Source: Paraspadella gotoi (Eukaryota; Chaetognatha). From it: a stretch of 64,000 bases of DNA. Of this stretch, positions 47,727 to 59,924 are shown piece by piece. A program made the translations under genes and the position numbers. The notes under the pieces are model-generated. The model made no database searches. It was not told the origin of the DNA and saw only the letters and a program-made list of their open reading frames with translations. How positions within the stretch are numbered: the first letter of the stretch is position 1; each line of letters opens with the position of its first letter. The stretch is taken from positions 9,484,764 through 9,548,763 of the forward strand of contig CM119264.1 of the NCBI GenBank assembly GCA_051294375.1, in the 5' to 3' direction.

Positions 47727-50613
47727 ATATAATAAAACGATTTTTATCCTAGAGTTCATGCTTTTCGCGGTTCGAGATTTGAAGCTTTATTCACTTGACG
47801 GAGATTTGATCAGAGAAAAGTTTTATCAAATCGACACAGATGGCAGCGGAGGTCTGGACTACAGGTGGCAAAAGAGCTAAAAAGGATAGACTAAAAATGA
47901 TATTTAAGTTTGTAACCGGGTTAATAAACGTGTTTATAACCAATATTTACAATGTGAAACAAAACAATGTTTCGCGTATTTTCTTGGGAATTTAAGATTT
48001 TCTTCAATTTTCTGTCCAGTGAGTTTTGCGAATTTTTGGAAATCCACGTCGTGGGCTGTGATCCCGACGAAGGGCAGCGCCGCAAAGGGCCGCGGGGCAA
48101 GACCGTAGTGTTGGGACTGGAGAGAGCCCTTCATATATATGCCAAGCAGCAAATAAAAGCGCATCAGGTGATTGATTTCCTTTATTGCGATACTTTTTCA
48201 TAGACAGTAATTGTTATTGTTGAACAGGCTAAGGGTCGAAATAAAGATCCCAACGTTTGCCCGACGCAACTTCCACCCGATGGAGGATCTTTGCTGGAAC
48301 ATCACAATCTTACTGTCGAGATCCTCGCGGATTCCATCAACAAGGACGCCAAAGAGGTTTTAGTTTAATTTTATGCATATACATCGAATAATCAGCATCT
48401 TAAATCCGTTTATCCATCAACCAATCAATCACTCAGATCCTTGACTACTGGTTTCCCGAGCGCATGGAGGATGCGATGACCCTCTGGTTTGGCAAGAGTC
48501 CCAAGTTGGACGACTACATCCGGGACAAGTTCGGAGAGCTGGTGGATTTGGCGAGGGAGGGCGAGCTGGATAGTTGGACGTCTGACCCGATCGAGTGTCT
48601 CGCTCTCGTCATTTTGCTCGATCAGTTTCCGAGGTTAGTTTAATTCTTTTTTTTTTTAGTTTTTCAATTTACACTTTCCCTTTTCGTTAGCTATCACTTT
48701 AATTTCAAAGTTTAAAACAATTCTCTCAGCAATGCTATTTTTTATTTGGTCTAGAAACATCTACCGTCATCAAAGAGACATGTACGCTACGGATGAAAAG
48801 GCTCAAGTGAGAACTTATAAATTTTATTTAAAGGTTTTTGCTAGTTAAACTAAAATGTTGCAATCCATAATTTACTAGGCTGTTTGCACAAAAGCTTTGT
48901 ACAATAACTACCACCGGTATATCACGCCGCTTCAGGCTATTTTCATGCCCTGCTTAGTCTACACACACTCGGAGCTGTTTCAGGTAGAGAAAAAAAAATT
49001 GATGATTGAACAAATGAAGTTTTAGTTATCAAGATTATTTATATTTATATTTATATGTATTTATATTTAGCATCAAGAGTTATGCGTAGACATATGGTGC
49101 CACTTCATTCAAAACACTTTACCGCAAGACGACCCACTCAGAATTTTTGAAATGATTTTCCTTAAACATCTCAAAGTCGTCGCCAAATTCGGAAGATTTC
49201 CACACAGGTACCGGAAACTATCAATTAGTGAACCAAAGTCATTTATAATAATTAAATAAGAGCATATCCATGAAAATATTGATTGAGACTGAACAAATAA
49301 AAGAAATGACTAAACCCATTTTCAGAAATCCACTATTCTTTTTCCTACGATAAACTAGTTTAAATTACATGCACATATTGCACATATATACTAACGACTT
49401 TGGATAAAAAATTAACTTATTATTTTCAAACTTGTTTAGAAACGAAATTCTAAACCGCGACTGCACCTACGAAGAGGAACAGTTTCTCAATGACAAATCC
49501 TTTCGCTTTGATCTCCCGCTTCATTACTCCAAAGACGGGAAAGTTAGTTTCAAGGTAAAGTAAATTTAATCATACTGTAAAAATTAAAAATTAAAAAATA
49601 AAACCTCCAATATGACCGCTAAGTATCCTTTCCTTTCCCCACAGGAAACTTCCGACTTCAAAGCGAACAAACACGGAATTCCGCTGGAGGAAGAAGAGTA
49701 CGAGGAAGACGACGACGAAGAGGACGAGGACGAAGAAGACGACGAGGACGACGGACACCAGGCGGCGATGGGGATGATCCAGACGCTACAGTTTTGGAAA
49801 AAGACTTTGGAGGATCAATTCCCGGACGTGGACATAGTCATTCAGAAGAAGACGGGAGGCATGCCCGCCTATCCGAGGTTGGTCGTTTTGACAATCGGAT
49901 AACTCAAAAGGTCAATTACTCAATCAATCATTATTCAATCTGTGATAAGTCACTTCACGATAAATCAAATTACCATTGGTACGGCAAAGGGACATTAGCG
50001 GTCAAAAAAAATTTTGGATGAAATATATCCACTTTTCTTTTCCAGTAACACTTCGTCTTCCAGCCGCGACTCCGGCCTCGGCCTCCGCGGTTCCAGCAGC
50101 CCCAGCCCCAGCAGCCCCAGTGGCTTCGGGCGCCGCTCCAGTCGCGCAGCGCTCGAAATGGAGAACGACGCCGGCGGCCGTCGCGGCACCATGAGCGCCG
50201 CTAGTGCCGTCGGCAGGAGCAACAATAATAACAACAACAACAGCAGCGCCAATCTGCTCTCGGTCAACCAACGTCGGACGTTGTTGGAAGCGGACGACGG
50301 GGGAAGAAGAGGAGGGGGAGGAGGAGGAAGCGGGAAGAAGAAGGAGGAAGAAGAGAAGAGGAGAAATCAAGAGGAGCGCGGAGGAGTAGGTGGGCGTGGC
50401 GCCCCTCCAGTCAACGTCGCCCGCGACAAGAAGATGACGGCGGCCGAGTTGGAGAAGAGGTTCGAGGGAAACTTCGAGCCGCAGCCGCGCGTCACCAGGA
50501 GATCCTCCCTCGCCAACTCTCTCGCCCACAAGGACGAGCCGCCCAAGAGGAGCAAGAGCAAGAACAGGGAGAAACTCCAGGCGTCGACGACTAACTTCGA
50601 TCGGAGGTTCTGA
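47530..50613 (+). CDS. EF-hand + DUF924 domain protein (629 aa, 11 exons)
   Basis: Exons 47530-47623, 47753-47864, 48020-48167, 48228-48356, 48437-48633, 48755-48806, 48879-48983, 49071-49207, 49440-49554, 49645-49877 and 50046-50613 total 1,890 nt and keep one frame to TGA. Two canonical EF-hand loops: DDDRNGLITLPE (21-32) and DTDGSGGLDYSE (59-70), both with D/D/(N or S)/G and E at position 12, so calcium binding is expected. Residues about 162-340 form a DUF924 domain: ILDYWF, WFGKSPKLDDYI, GELDSW, LALVILLDQFPRNIYR, THSELFQHQE, FGRFPHRN, CTYEEEQFL. DUF924 is mainly a bacterial family of unknown biochemical function, with a TPR-like helical fold, usually about 180-200 residues and alone. Then an acidic run (about 377-402) and a disordered Ser/Gly/Asn/Lys-rich tail with two RRSS sites. 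No signal peptide, so probably cytosolic. Confidence 0.95.
47656..47724. repeat. (TA)n(TC)n compound microsatellite filling intron 1 of the EF-hand gene
   Basis: TATATATA passes into about 27 TC units and makes up more than half of the 129-bp intron, ending 28 bp before the acceptor. Confidence 0.95.
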
Positions 50614-51580
50614 GGCAGATGGGATTTCGAACGCCCTGACATCGCGGTTAATGTGGGATGATGACGATGATGACAGAACCAAAGAAGCCTAGAGAATGGA
50701 TTGATTGCATTCGTCTTTGGATTATTTCAATCCGAAATTGTAAAATCTATGAAATTCCCCAATTATGAAATTCTTCACGTTTCAAAATCAGTTTTTACTT
50801 TGCTTTTAAGTATCTCTAAAATTGCCTCTATGTCACAGAATTGTTTGAAACTTTGAACAACCATATTTTTGTACTGGGTTAGTTTCAACTTAGTTAATTT
50901 AGGTCGTTTACAAATTCCTCCAATAATATGCAGCAATAATATGCACTAATCGAACTTAATTGATTTTACTTTTTTTACTTTTGGTAAAACAAATGATTTT
51001 TCCATCCACTGTATATTATCATGATAGGGAGCGTAGCGGTTTTATTCATTCCAATTTTTGAGAAAAAAAACAAAAGAACATATGTCATATTGAGTTCACT
51101 GGAGTCTGGAAATAACCTGTTATTAAACTTATTGTGAAATAAAACCATTATAACAGGCTTAGTCCAAAAAATGAAAGCTAAGAGTTTCTTGTACTATTTT
51201 AGAAAAAAATAAGGATAAAGGGTAAAGGAAGATAGAAAAAAGAAATCTAACCATAAAAAAGGTTTAGTTCTAATTAAGAAATAAAAGGAAAAAAGAAATT
51301 GACATTTACTTGAAATAAGGACGTTAAAAAGTAATTAAGTTACTATGTTACTATGATACTTCGAAAAATGATATTTAACAGTATAACACAAAGTTAAAAA
51401 TAAAAAATAGTCAAAACCAGATATATTATACTATGTAGTATGTAGTATGTACAAAACAAGGGTCATAAAAAAAACAAAAAACAGCTAAGTAGTTGGTTTC
51501 TTTTTTTTTAGTTGGCGATATAAAAGCAAATTTGATTGAAAGGTAAAGAAAAAACGACCTTAGGCCTTCAAGTCCGATTA
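50614..51580 (+). other. 3' UTR of the EF-hand gene and AT-rich DNA
   Basis: No ORF of note. An AATAAA-like site lies near 51138 (GAAATAAAACC). The rest is A/T runs. Confidence 0.45.
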
Positions 51581-51589
51581 GTTAACGAC

Positions 51590-51614
51590 CTCTCTCTCTC
51601 TTTCTCTTTCTAAC

Positions 51615-51660
<46 letters not shown>
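51590..51660. repeat. (CT)n microsatellite
   Basis: CT tract interrupted by TTTCTAACTC near its left end. Confidence 0.95.
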
Positions 51661-51661
<1 letters not shown>

Positions 51662-52950
51662 CACCCTTTTTTTATCGCCCAAGCACCGCTCATGGTGCGA
51701 ATTTGGCGATTCCTTCCTTCCCATTAGCATATCTAAATAAGTCTGGGTCCCAGGGTCGCGGGCCTTCGAGGCTTCCGCCTTTCTTTCCTCTCCGTTGCCC
51801 ATTATATTTTTTTTTTTCGTCTTAGACGTCGATTTTGACGACTGATTGTTCATGGCGACGACGACGACGACGAAGACGACGACGAGAACAACCACAGTTT
51901 TAATGATGTCGATGACTTCAACTCCAGTGACGGTGACTTACTAATTTAAGAATTTGGCCCAAAGTGATCAAATTAACACACATGAACTATTACAATAAAT
52001 GAATTTATATAATGTGATAAAAAGCCAACAACTTCGATGATAGTAAATATTAAATTTATATGATCATGCCAACTTTTTCTCACACATTTTAATTTTTTTT
52101 CTTAAATTCCACTTCCTCGCCTTCCCCCTTTTTTCCCCTTCTCTTTTCCTTTCCTCCCTCCACCTTCCTCTCCTTTGCCCTTTTTCGATTCTAATAAAAG
52201 ATCCGTCTCTCACCCAACGTCTTCTGTTCCGCGGCGACCGATTGACGAGGCTCCTCCCGCCCCCCACTCTCCGTCTCCCTACCTCTTAACCTCACCCTGA
52301 TGCCAGAGCGTGCTCTAAAAAAAGAAGTTGCGCTCACCCAGACCGAGAGCACACCTTGACCCCGCACTCGACCCTTGGCGCGGCAAACGGGTTCGCCAAT
52401 CGCCAAAGATTGCTCGAACACGGCCCCTTCGCCATTATTGGTTCAGAGGCCGCGAATCTGCACGAGCGAAAAAATCTTGCCGCCATCTCTGCAAAAATGC
52501 AACGTCTGACCAAGAGAGTTACCCTGTCTTGCTATATCTCCTATGCAGTAGGATTCCTTTGTTATTTGTAATTTGTTTTTTTGTAATTTTATTTTGTTTG
52601 ACCTTGCCTGGTTCGGACACAACCTTGGGCAAAGGTTAGATTTTCCCGTTCTCACCTATTGAAAACATAGATATCATAGGGAAGAGAGCTTTTATAAAAG
52701 GGAACTGGGTTTGTACCGATTTTTGGTACATATTTAAGCATACAGGGATCGCCCCGTACTTGCGGTTACCGCAATTTTGCATCGATTTCAATCCAAGTTT
52801 TCTGTTTTGTTCTACAATTACAATTACAATTACATTTAAAATTAGACTGTCAAACGCAAAAACTGCCAATCCCGTTACCCATCGCCTCACCCATCTCCCC
52901 CGCCTCCCAGGACGCCTCACCCATCGCATCCCCAATCTTTTTCTCTCCCG
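51661..52950. other. Intergenic, no supported gene
   Basis: C/T-rich and moderately GC-rich DNA with short ORFs on both strands and none recognisable. A GAC-type triplet run at 51855-51890 opens false ORFs. Confidence 0.45.
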
Positions 52951-52954
52951 AGGC

Positions 52955-52955
52955 G

Positions 52956-53023
<68 letters not shown>
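52955..53023. repeat. (GGC)n trinucleotide repeat
   Basis: About 22 perfect GGC units. Read on the minus strand it would be poly-Ala; no gene around it is recognised. Confidence 0.96.
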
Positions 53024-56000
53024 TCTCGAAAAGAGAGAAAAAAAAAATTCTTCCGGCTTCAACCTACTTGATTGAGGTTCCCCTCCCAAGTCCCAACAAC
53101 ATCTCAGAATTCCATTCTGTTTCCATCTCCTCAGAGGATCTGCAATTTTCTCGGTTTTCCCATCGAGAACTCGATTTGCTTCATCCTCGTGATTCAGCCC
53201 CGCCCACATTTTCAGACTTTTCGAAACGCCGCGCATCGTGTCCCCCCCCCCCTCCGTCGAACTGCCACGCCCCCTGGGATTGTTTTTTATTTTTTTTCTC
53301 TGTTGTTTTTTTTTTTTATTTTTAGATTCTCCGGCGTTTCTTTTTAAACTCATTTCCGAATGCCGCTAGATTCATTATTCCGACTACGACATTTGTTTTA
53401 CGGTCGCCGAATCTTTCCCTCGTCTTTCCACTGAATCCACTGTCTTTTGAGCAGATGGCTTTTTGTTTTTTTATCTCTTTCTCGCTTGTAAATGTAAAAA
53501 ATGTACAAAAATGCCATCGTTCAATATTTCGATATAAAAAGTGAACAATTATTTCGTCATAAGAAAATGACAATGCAATAAAAAAGACATGAAAGTTTCT
53601 CTCTAATCTTAGACAACATTCTTAATGTCTATTAATAAATAGTTCTACAATCTTTCCTTGCGAAGTTTGCTTTGGAAATTCGGGTCAGTTCTTAGCTTTC
53701 GACAATGATACAGGACATGGATTTCCAGCTCATTCGTTGTTCCGCGCTCTCCTAAACGTGACCCTTTCGTCTGCACCGGAATATCCCTACCAAACTCAAA
53801 CTCCCTTTCTCAAGAAGCCGACGTCTTTCGTCCTCGTAAATTTGTTATTCAAGGCAGAAACTCGAAACAAAAACTTTTCTCCTGTCTCTGCGTCCCCTCG
53901 CCCTCTCCTTTCCCTCACCCTCCCCTCACTCTCCCAACGGTCCGGTTCTCATTTAGTAATCAGTGCTTCCATCTTTTCTCGATGTTTCTCTGTTTCTTTT
54001 TATGTTTCTTTCTCCCACTGGCAAAGTTTAACTCAAAAGAAGTCAAAATTACATACGCTTTCTCTTTCTCTCTTCTAACTTTACCCCATTAGAACAAGGC
54101 CCAGGAAAAATAATACTGATCTCTCTCTCTCCGGACGAAGTTTAACACTTTCTCTTTCTCTCTTCCATTTTACCCCATTAGAACAACGCCCAGAAAAAAT
54201 ACCGAAAGAAAAAAAAAATCAATTTTAGCTATGAATTGGTACCCATCATCATGCAAGTAGGGTTTTGGCCATTATGCTTGAATATTTTATTAAAGCCCAT
54301 GTCGTAAAGAAAGAAGCTCCCATCGAACGAGCTCTTCATCGTCGCCGTCATCGTCGTCGTTCCTTGATCCTTTTTTTTCTTCTATGCCCCTTCCTCTTTC
54401 CCCAATCTTCATTATTTAATAATTCCTCCAGTCGCACCCATTCCTTAAAAAGTGCACGTTGCAACTTTTTTCCTTCTCCGCTGTAACTTTCATTTTTTTC
54501 CTTTTCTCTGTCTTCTTTAATCATTCCTCCGTCTCCTCTCCCTTTTTCCTCCTCTTCAATTAATCTTTTTTTCCTTTTTTTTTCTCTATGCTTTTCTTTC
54601 GCGCGTCCACCTTTTCTTTTTCCCCCACCGATTTCTTTCCTCGGCCAGCTTTTACTCTTTTGTTCCTCCACCCATTATCGTTCCTTCATCGAGCCTCTTT
54701 CTTCCGTCTCCAATTTTCTTTTTTCTCCTCCCCTCCCATCCGATGGCTTCGTTCTTTTTCCTTCCTCTATTTTTTTTTCGTTTATCTTTTACAAGGTTTC
54801 TACTGCACCTCTCCCACCCGTTTACCTTTCCTTAATTTCTAACTGGTTTCATTTTTTCCTCGGATCCACTCTTCTCCTCCCCTTCTTTCGTCCCTATTTT
54901 TTGCTCTATCGCCCCTTTTCTTCCTCGGCTTCTTCCATCCTTCTTTCGAAATCTATGCCTCCATCTCTCGGATGTTTTTTAAAAGAATCTCGGCGACTGA
55001 AGCCAACAAAAGATCCTATCGCGTATTTCCCAGCGACGGACGAGGAACGAAAATCGCTTTTGTTGCCGTCGTTGGCGCTGGGTTGGCGTCGCTGACGCCG
55101 TGTTGGCGTTGCTGGCGCTGGAATGGCGATCCTGGCGCTTGGTTGTGCGTCACAGGCGTCGGGTTTGGCGTCGCTGGCGTAATTTATCTGAGATTGGTCT
55201 ATTTCTGTGACGCAGTTGCGGTTGGCGTGCACCGAAACAACGTCCCTGCCAGCTCCGCAGCCGGCGCCGCTCCGCCGCTCGTCCTCGTTACGATCGTCGG
55301 GGTCGTTTCTGTTGTTGTTGTTCTTGCGTCGGTCGTTTCTCTCTTTGGCGACCGAAACAATTTACAAGAAACTTAGGGAGCAGAAAGGAATTCTCTTCAA
55401 AAGCAAATTGGCTTCCCTCTTCTCTCTACAACTTTAAAACTCTTCCGCTCTTCCTTTCGAGTCCAAAATGTCCGCCGTGTCTTTCCTTTTTAGTTGCGCC
55501 GCGAGTATTCCCGGAGCCACTTTTCGGTCGGTCTGTCGGTCGGTCGGTATGTATATGCGTCGGTTTGTCCCACTTCCGTTAAAAATGCAAATATTTTGTC
55601 TATAGTTGATTTCTCATTTGTTAAGACAGAAAAAACTTCAAATCCAAGGGACTGCTAGTGCCGCCTTCAGGAATCCCTAAAACTATAAGGAATAAAAGAC
55701 GGAATTTTGCTGCAGTAGATGTCAAAAAACCACGGGCAAAAAGATTTTTTAGTCATGTCATGACATATAATGACATATAATGTGCGGCGCAACACTTTGG
55801 AATCACCGTTCTTGATTTTTTTTTCTGTTTTCTACTGTTTTGCTTTACGCCTTCACCCTTCTGCCCTGTCACCGCTTTTAACATGTCCCCTTTTATCTCC
55901 CGTATCCATTTCTCCTTCTCCTCCATTTCCTCTCCCCTCTTTGCGGTCTCCCACCTCAACCCGACTTTATTCCCCTCTTTCCACAATAATTCTCTCAGAC

Positions 56001-56460
56001 ATCATCGCCCCGCCCTCTCAAAACGGATCTGATATTTTCTCTCGAAATTTCTCCCGATTTTATGACTTTCCCGTCATTGAGTGATAATCGTCTTAAACGT
56101 CGTCGACGTCGTCGTCGTCTTCATCATCATCCCGAAAGAACTGTCATTCGGATTCTCTCTCTTTTTTTGTATCATCACCGAACCGAAGTCTCTTTTCGCG
56201 ATTCACTCACGATTTCTCTCTCGATTGGAAAAAACGATGGGGATAAAAGGTTATAAAACGAAGGTTTAAATTCAGATTTTGTAACTTTGACCATTATTCA
56301 TTCGCTTGATCCCTATCTCACTATTTCCCTCCGTTTCTCGCTGACGCCCTCTCTGATTCGATTTTTCTTTTTTTCTCACTCTCTCGTTTGATGAATGAAT
56401 TCTGCGCATTTTATGCTGTGACTCCATAGGGACTTTATATTTTTATTGTTAAATTCTTAA
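53024..56460. other. Pyrimidine-rich intergenic DNA, no supported gene
   Basis: Mostly C/T-rich strand-biased DNA. At 55070-55185 short degenerate tandem units of the type TTGGCGTCGCTGGCGC form a small GC-rich minisatellite. ORFs across it are open on both strands but have no family resemblance. Confidence 0.5.
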
Positions 56461-56463
56461 TGG

Positions 56464-56464
<1 letters not shown>

Positions 56465-56513
<49 letters not shown>

Positions 56514-56553
56514 CTCTCCTCTCTCTCTTCTCTCTCTCTCTCTCTCTCTCTCT
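56465..56553. repeat. (CT)n microsatellite
   Basis: CT tract with a few CCT and TTCT variants. Confidence 0.96.
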
Positions 56554-57489
56554 AATGGAGGCCATCAGTTACTCATTGCGATTGTAATTTCCTCGACTCA
56601 CAAACAAGAAAACCGTTTTTTTGAAACATTATTTTTAAAAACTTTCTTTAAACTTCTTGTAAACTGCCTATAAATTATATTTGTTAATTTTACAATATCC
56701 CGTTAGGGTCTAATTAACTATAGTTTTTTTTACAATTCTTTTTGGATTGTTAAAATAATAAACGCTTATCTATAAAATAATAAACGCTTATCTACAAAAA
56801 ATGAAAATTAGTAAAAAGGTAATAAGAAGCAGACTCGTAGTGGCGAAAAACTCTGACATAATTTTGTACTCCTTGATTTGTCACTTAAACCATATAGCCA
56901 AAAAATATTAAAAATGATTATAATTATACACTAAATGATAGCTGAGAAAAAGAGGTTACTCTCTGATCCATTATTTTATAATTTTGAATTTAGAAACTAT
57001 AATTTTAGATCAATTTGAAGATAAAGGAGATGAATTGGAATGGTATGAAGAAAACCATGATGTTTCATATAACCTATTCAGAGATAATGATTTCAATCAC
57101 CGATTTTTTTTATAGCTTCATACACAACGCCACGCTCACTTTCATCGTGTCACATTCATTGATAGTGAGACAGTGAGAATTAATATATCTCTGTTGAAGT
57201 AAAAATTGTCCCGTAATATTCAAAGTAACTTTACGATGATTTTCTTCACTCCGCGAGCCGCTGTTTCACCTCGCCTCTTTCCTTTTTCTTTCGTCAGCCA
57301 TTTTTTGTTGTCGGGTGGCGGGGGGAAGGGGGCGGAGGAAGGGAGATGGGTGGAGGTGCGGGGGGTGGACACGGAAGGGATTTGGAATTTCTTTTCTTTT
57401 GTGAGAGGATTTTTCTTTCACTATTTATTCACGAATTCCTCCCCACGATTCCTTGTTTCCTCCGATTGTCATGTCCGATAAGCTAGCGA

Positions 57490-57544
57490 CCTCTCTTTTC
57501 TCTCTCTCTCCGCTCTCTCTCTCTCTACTCGTCTCTCTCTCTTT

Positions 57545-57588
<44 letters not shown>

Positions 57589-57640
57589 CTCTCTCTCTCT
57601 CTTTTCTCTCTCTCTCTCGTCTTCTCTCCTTCTCTTTTCT
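57490..57640. repeat. (CT)n microsatellite, interrupted
   Basis: Compound CT/TTTTCT tract of about 150 bp. Confidence 0.95.
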
Positions 57641-57972
57641 TTTTCCCACACGCAAAAACACACACACATGCAACTCGGGTCGGACGATTTCTGCCGCAGC
57701 AGATTTATTTCTATTTGTTCTTTTTTTTTCTCTCTCTTTGCAACTTTTTTTCTCGTCCTTCTTTTTTGCGACAAGTCAAAAAGTTTGTCTTGTCTCTTGC
57801 AGCTCGACAGTACATCCTATCAAACAAAATACTTTTATTATTGAAAATTAAACAGTTTTTATGCTGTAAACTTCCTTGGAGTTCGGCTCAAAACTATTAT
57901 GTCAATTTTTTTTCTGCAAAGAAAACAAAAAAAAATTCAGGATCAGTACCAAGGTCAAAAAAAAAAAAAATT

Positions 57973-58476
57973 NNNNNNNNNNNNNNNNNNNNNNNNNNNN
58001 NNNNNNNNNNNNNNNNNNNNNNNNNNNNNNNNNNNNNNNNNNNNNNNNNNNNNNNNNNNNNNNNNNNNNNNNNNNNNNNNNNNNNNNNNNNNNNNNNNNN
58101 NNNNNNNNNNNNNNNNNNNNNNNNNNNNNNNNNNNNNNNNNNNNNNNNNNNNNNNNNNNNNNNNNNNNNNNNNNNNNNNNNNNNNNNNNNNNNNNNNNNN
58201 NNNNNNNNNNNNNNNNNNNNNNNNNNNNNNNNNNNNNNNNNNNNNNNNNNNNNNNNNNNNNNNNNNNNNNNNNNNNNNNNNNNNNNNNNNNNNNNNNNNN
58301 NNNNNNNNNNNNNNNNNNNNNNNNNNNNNNNNNNNNNNNNNNNNNNNNNNNNNNNNNNNNNNNNNNNNNNNNNNNNNNNNNNNNNNNNNNNNNNNNNNNN
58401 NNNNNNNNNNNNNNNNNNNNNNNNNNNNNNNNNNNNNNNNNNNNNNNNNNNNNNNNNNNNNNNNNNNNNNNNNNNN
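57973..58476. other. Assembly gap (504 N)
   Basis: The sequence after the gap is the start of the first copy of a segment found again at 59409. Confidence 1.
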
Positions 58477-58938
58477 ATGTTGAATTTTTTTTTAAGCGAG
58501 ATTCTCGTCTATATAATAACTTTCCTTCCTAATTAGCATTATTAATATTATTATCATTATTATTATCATCATTAGTATTACTATTATTATTATTATTATC
58601 ATCATTAATAATACTATTATTATCACTATTTAACAGAAGAGCCAAGACTCTTATTGCGACTCCTAAAACCAACTGAGAACTCGTTTGCTCCATTATCACT
58701 TTTCTTTTCATTCACTTTTACTCCTCCTCTTCCTCCTTCTCCTCCTCACGCATCAACCCCCATCTGACGACGGGATTTAACGCGGATTCGCCAGGTGGCG
58801 CCCGCCCCTCCGCATTAGTCGAGGTAAGGAAAAAGTGAGGAAGGGAAATCCGAAGGAAGGATTAAGAAGGGTTTGTTCGCGCATTAAGTCTAATTGAAAG
58901 GGTTCCAATCCCTCTCTCTCTCTCTCTCTCTCTCTCTC
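58477..58938. repeat. Duplicated segment, copy 1
   Basis: Starts ATGTTGAATTTTTTTTTAAG, contains a TTA-rich microsatellite and a GC-richer block (CCAGGTGGCGCCCGCCCCTC), and ends in a CT tract at the 25-N gap. The same order is found at 59409-59870. Confidence 0.93.
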
Positions 58939-58963
58939 NNNNNNNNNNNNNNNNNNNNNNNNN
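58939..58963. other. Assembly gap (25 N) between direct copies
   Basis: Exactly 25 Ns, the same length as at 9552 and 29689, again between two copies of one segment. Confidence 1.
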
Positions 58964-59056
58964 TTTTAAATAAAAATTTCGGGATTCAAAACGACTATTT
59001 TCATTAAACCTAATCATTATATGTCAAAATCATTTATAAAATGAAAAAAGAAAAAT

Positions 59057-59319
59057 AGGACAAGCTCTTCAGACACAAAGCTATCAGAATCGCGAAATTC
59101 CGAAAGTCGCTCATGTAACAGGAACATATGCAATCCCGTTTGCAAAATTTTAAGTTTGTAAACTTTCCCTTTCATTTTCTATAGCAAAAATGAGGTTTGA
59201 AAAATGCTCATCCGGAGATGAGTAGTGCATTTCCCCTGGCTTGTTTGATATTAAATCCTTTTATCAATGCCATAAAATGAATAGGAACAAGCTCTTCAGA
59301 TGCAACGCTCTCGGAATCG
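59057..59319. repeat. Two copies of a 36-bp word about 226 bp apart
   Basis: ACAAGCTCTTCAGAYRCAAMGC followed by TMTCRGAATCG occurs at 59057-59092 and 59283-59319, each preceded by a TAAAATGA-like sequence. Possibly two monomers of a diverged tandem repeat. Confidence 0.6.
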
Positions 59320-59408
59320 ATGCGTTTTTTACAAGTGTTTTTTAAACCGAATTTCTGGCAAACGCGTTGCATTTGGGTGTCAGATTTGAAACGGAATTCT
59401 CTATTGAA

Positions 59409-59846
59409 AAATGTTGAATTTTTTTTAAGCGAAGATTCTCGTCTATATAATAACTTTCCTTCCTAATTAAGCATTATTAATATTATTATCATTATTATTA
59501 TCATCATTAAGTATTACTATTATTATTATTATTATCCATCATTAATAATACTATTATTATCACTATTTAACAGAAGAGCCAAAGACTCTTATTGCGACTC
59601 CTAAAACCAACTGAGAACTCGTTTGCTCCATTATCACTTTTCTTTTCATTCACTTTTACTCCTCCTCTTTCCTCCTTCTCCTCCTCACGCATCAAACCCC
59701 ATCTGACGACGGGATTTAACGCGGATTCGCCAGGTGGCGCCCGCCCCTCCGCATTAGTCGAGGTAAGAAAAAGTGAGGAAGGAAATCCGAAGGAAGGATT
59801 AAGAAGGGTTTGTTCGCGCATTAAGTCTAATTGAAAGGGGTTCCAA

Positions 59847-59870
<24 letters not shown>
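59409..59870. repeat. Duplicated segment, copy 2
   Basis: Matches 58477-58938 with scattered one-base indels. The TTAGTCGAG|GTAAG word in both copies would make a good splice donor for an exon on the plus strand, but no exon is otherwise supported. Confidence 0.93.
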
Positions 59871-59906
<36 letters not shown>

Positions 59907-59924
59907 TTCCCTCTCTCTCTCTCG
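59846..59924. repeat. (CT)n microsatellite
   Basis: CT tract continuing beyond the point where copy 1 stops at its gap. Confidence 0.95.

Noticed and set aside
54906-55376. ORFs on both strands (108 and 134 codons)
   Set aside because: Overlap a degenerate TTGGCGTCGCTGGCGC-type minisatellite; both strands open and neither resembles a family.
55441-55610. Small ORF MSAVSFLFSCAASIPGATF
   Set aside because: Ends in a TCGG tetranucleotide repeat and has no coding support beyond an ATG.
57715-58536. 273-codon plus-strand ORF
   Set aside because: Runs across the 504-N gap.
59592-59834. Plus-strand 80-codon ORF ending near a GTAAG donor
   Set aside because: No acceptor or start context, lies in the duplicated segment, and the reading is not conserved between the two copies.
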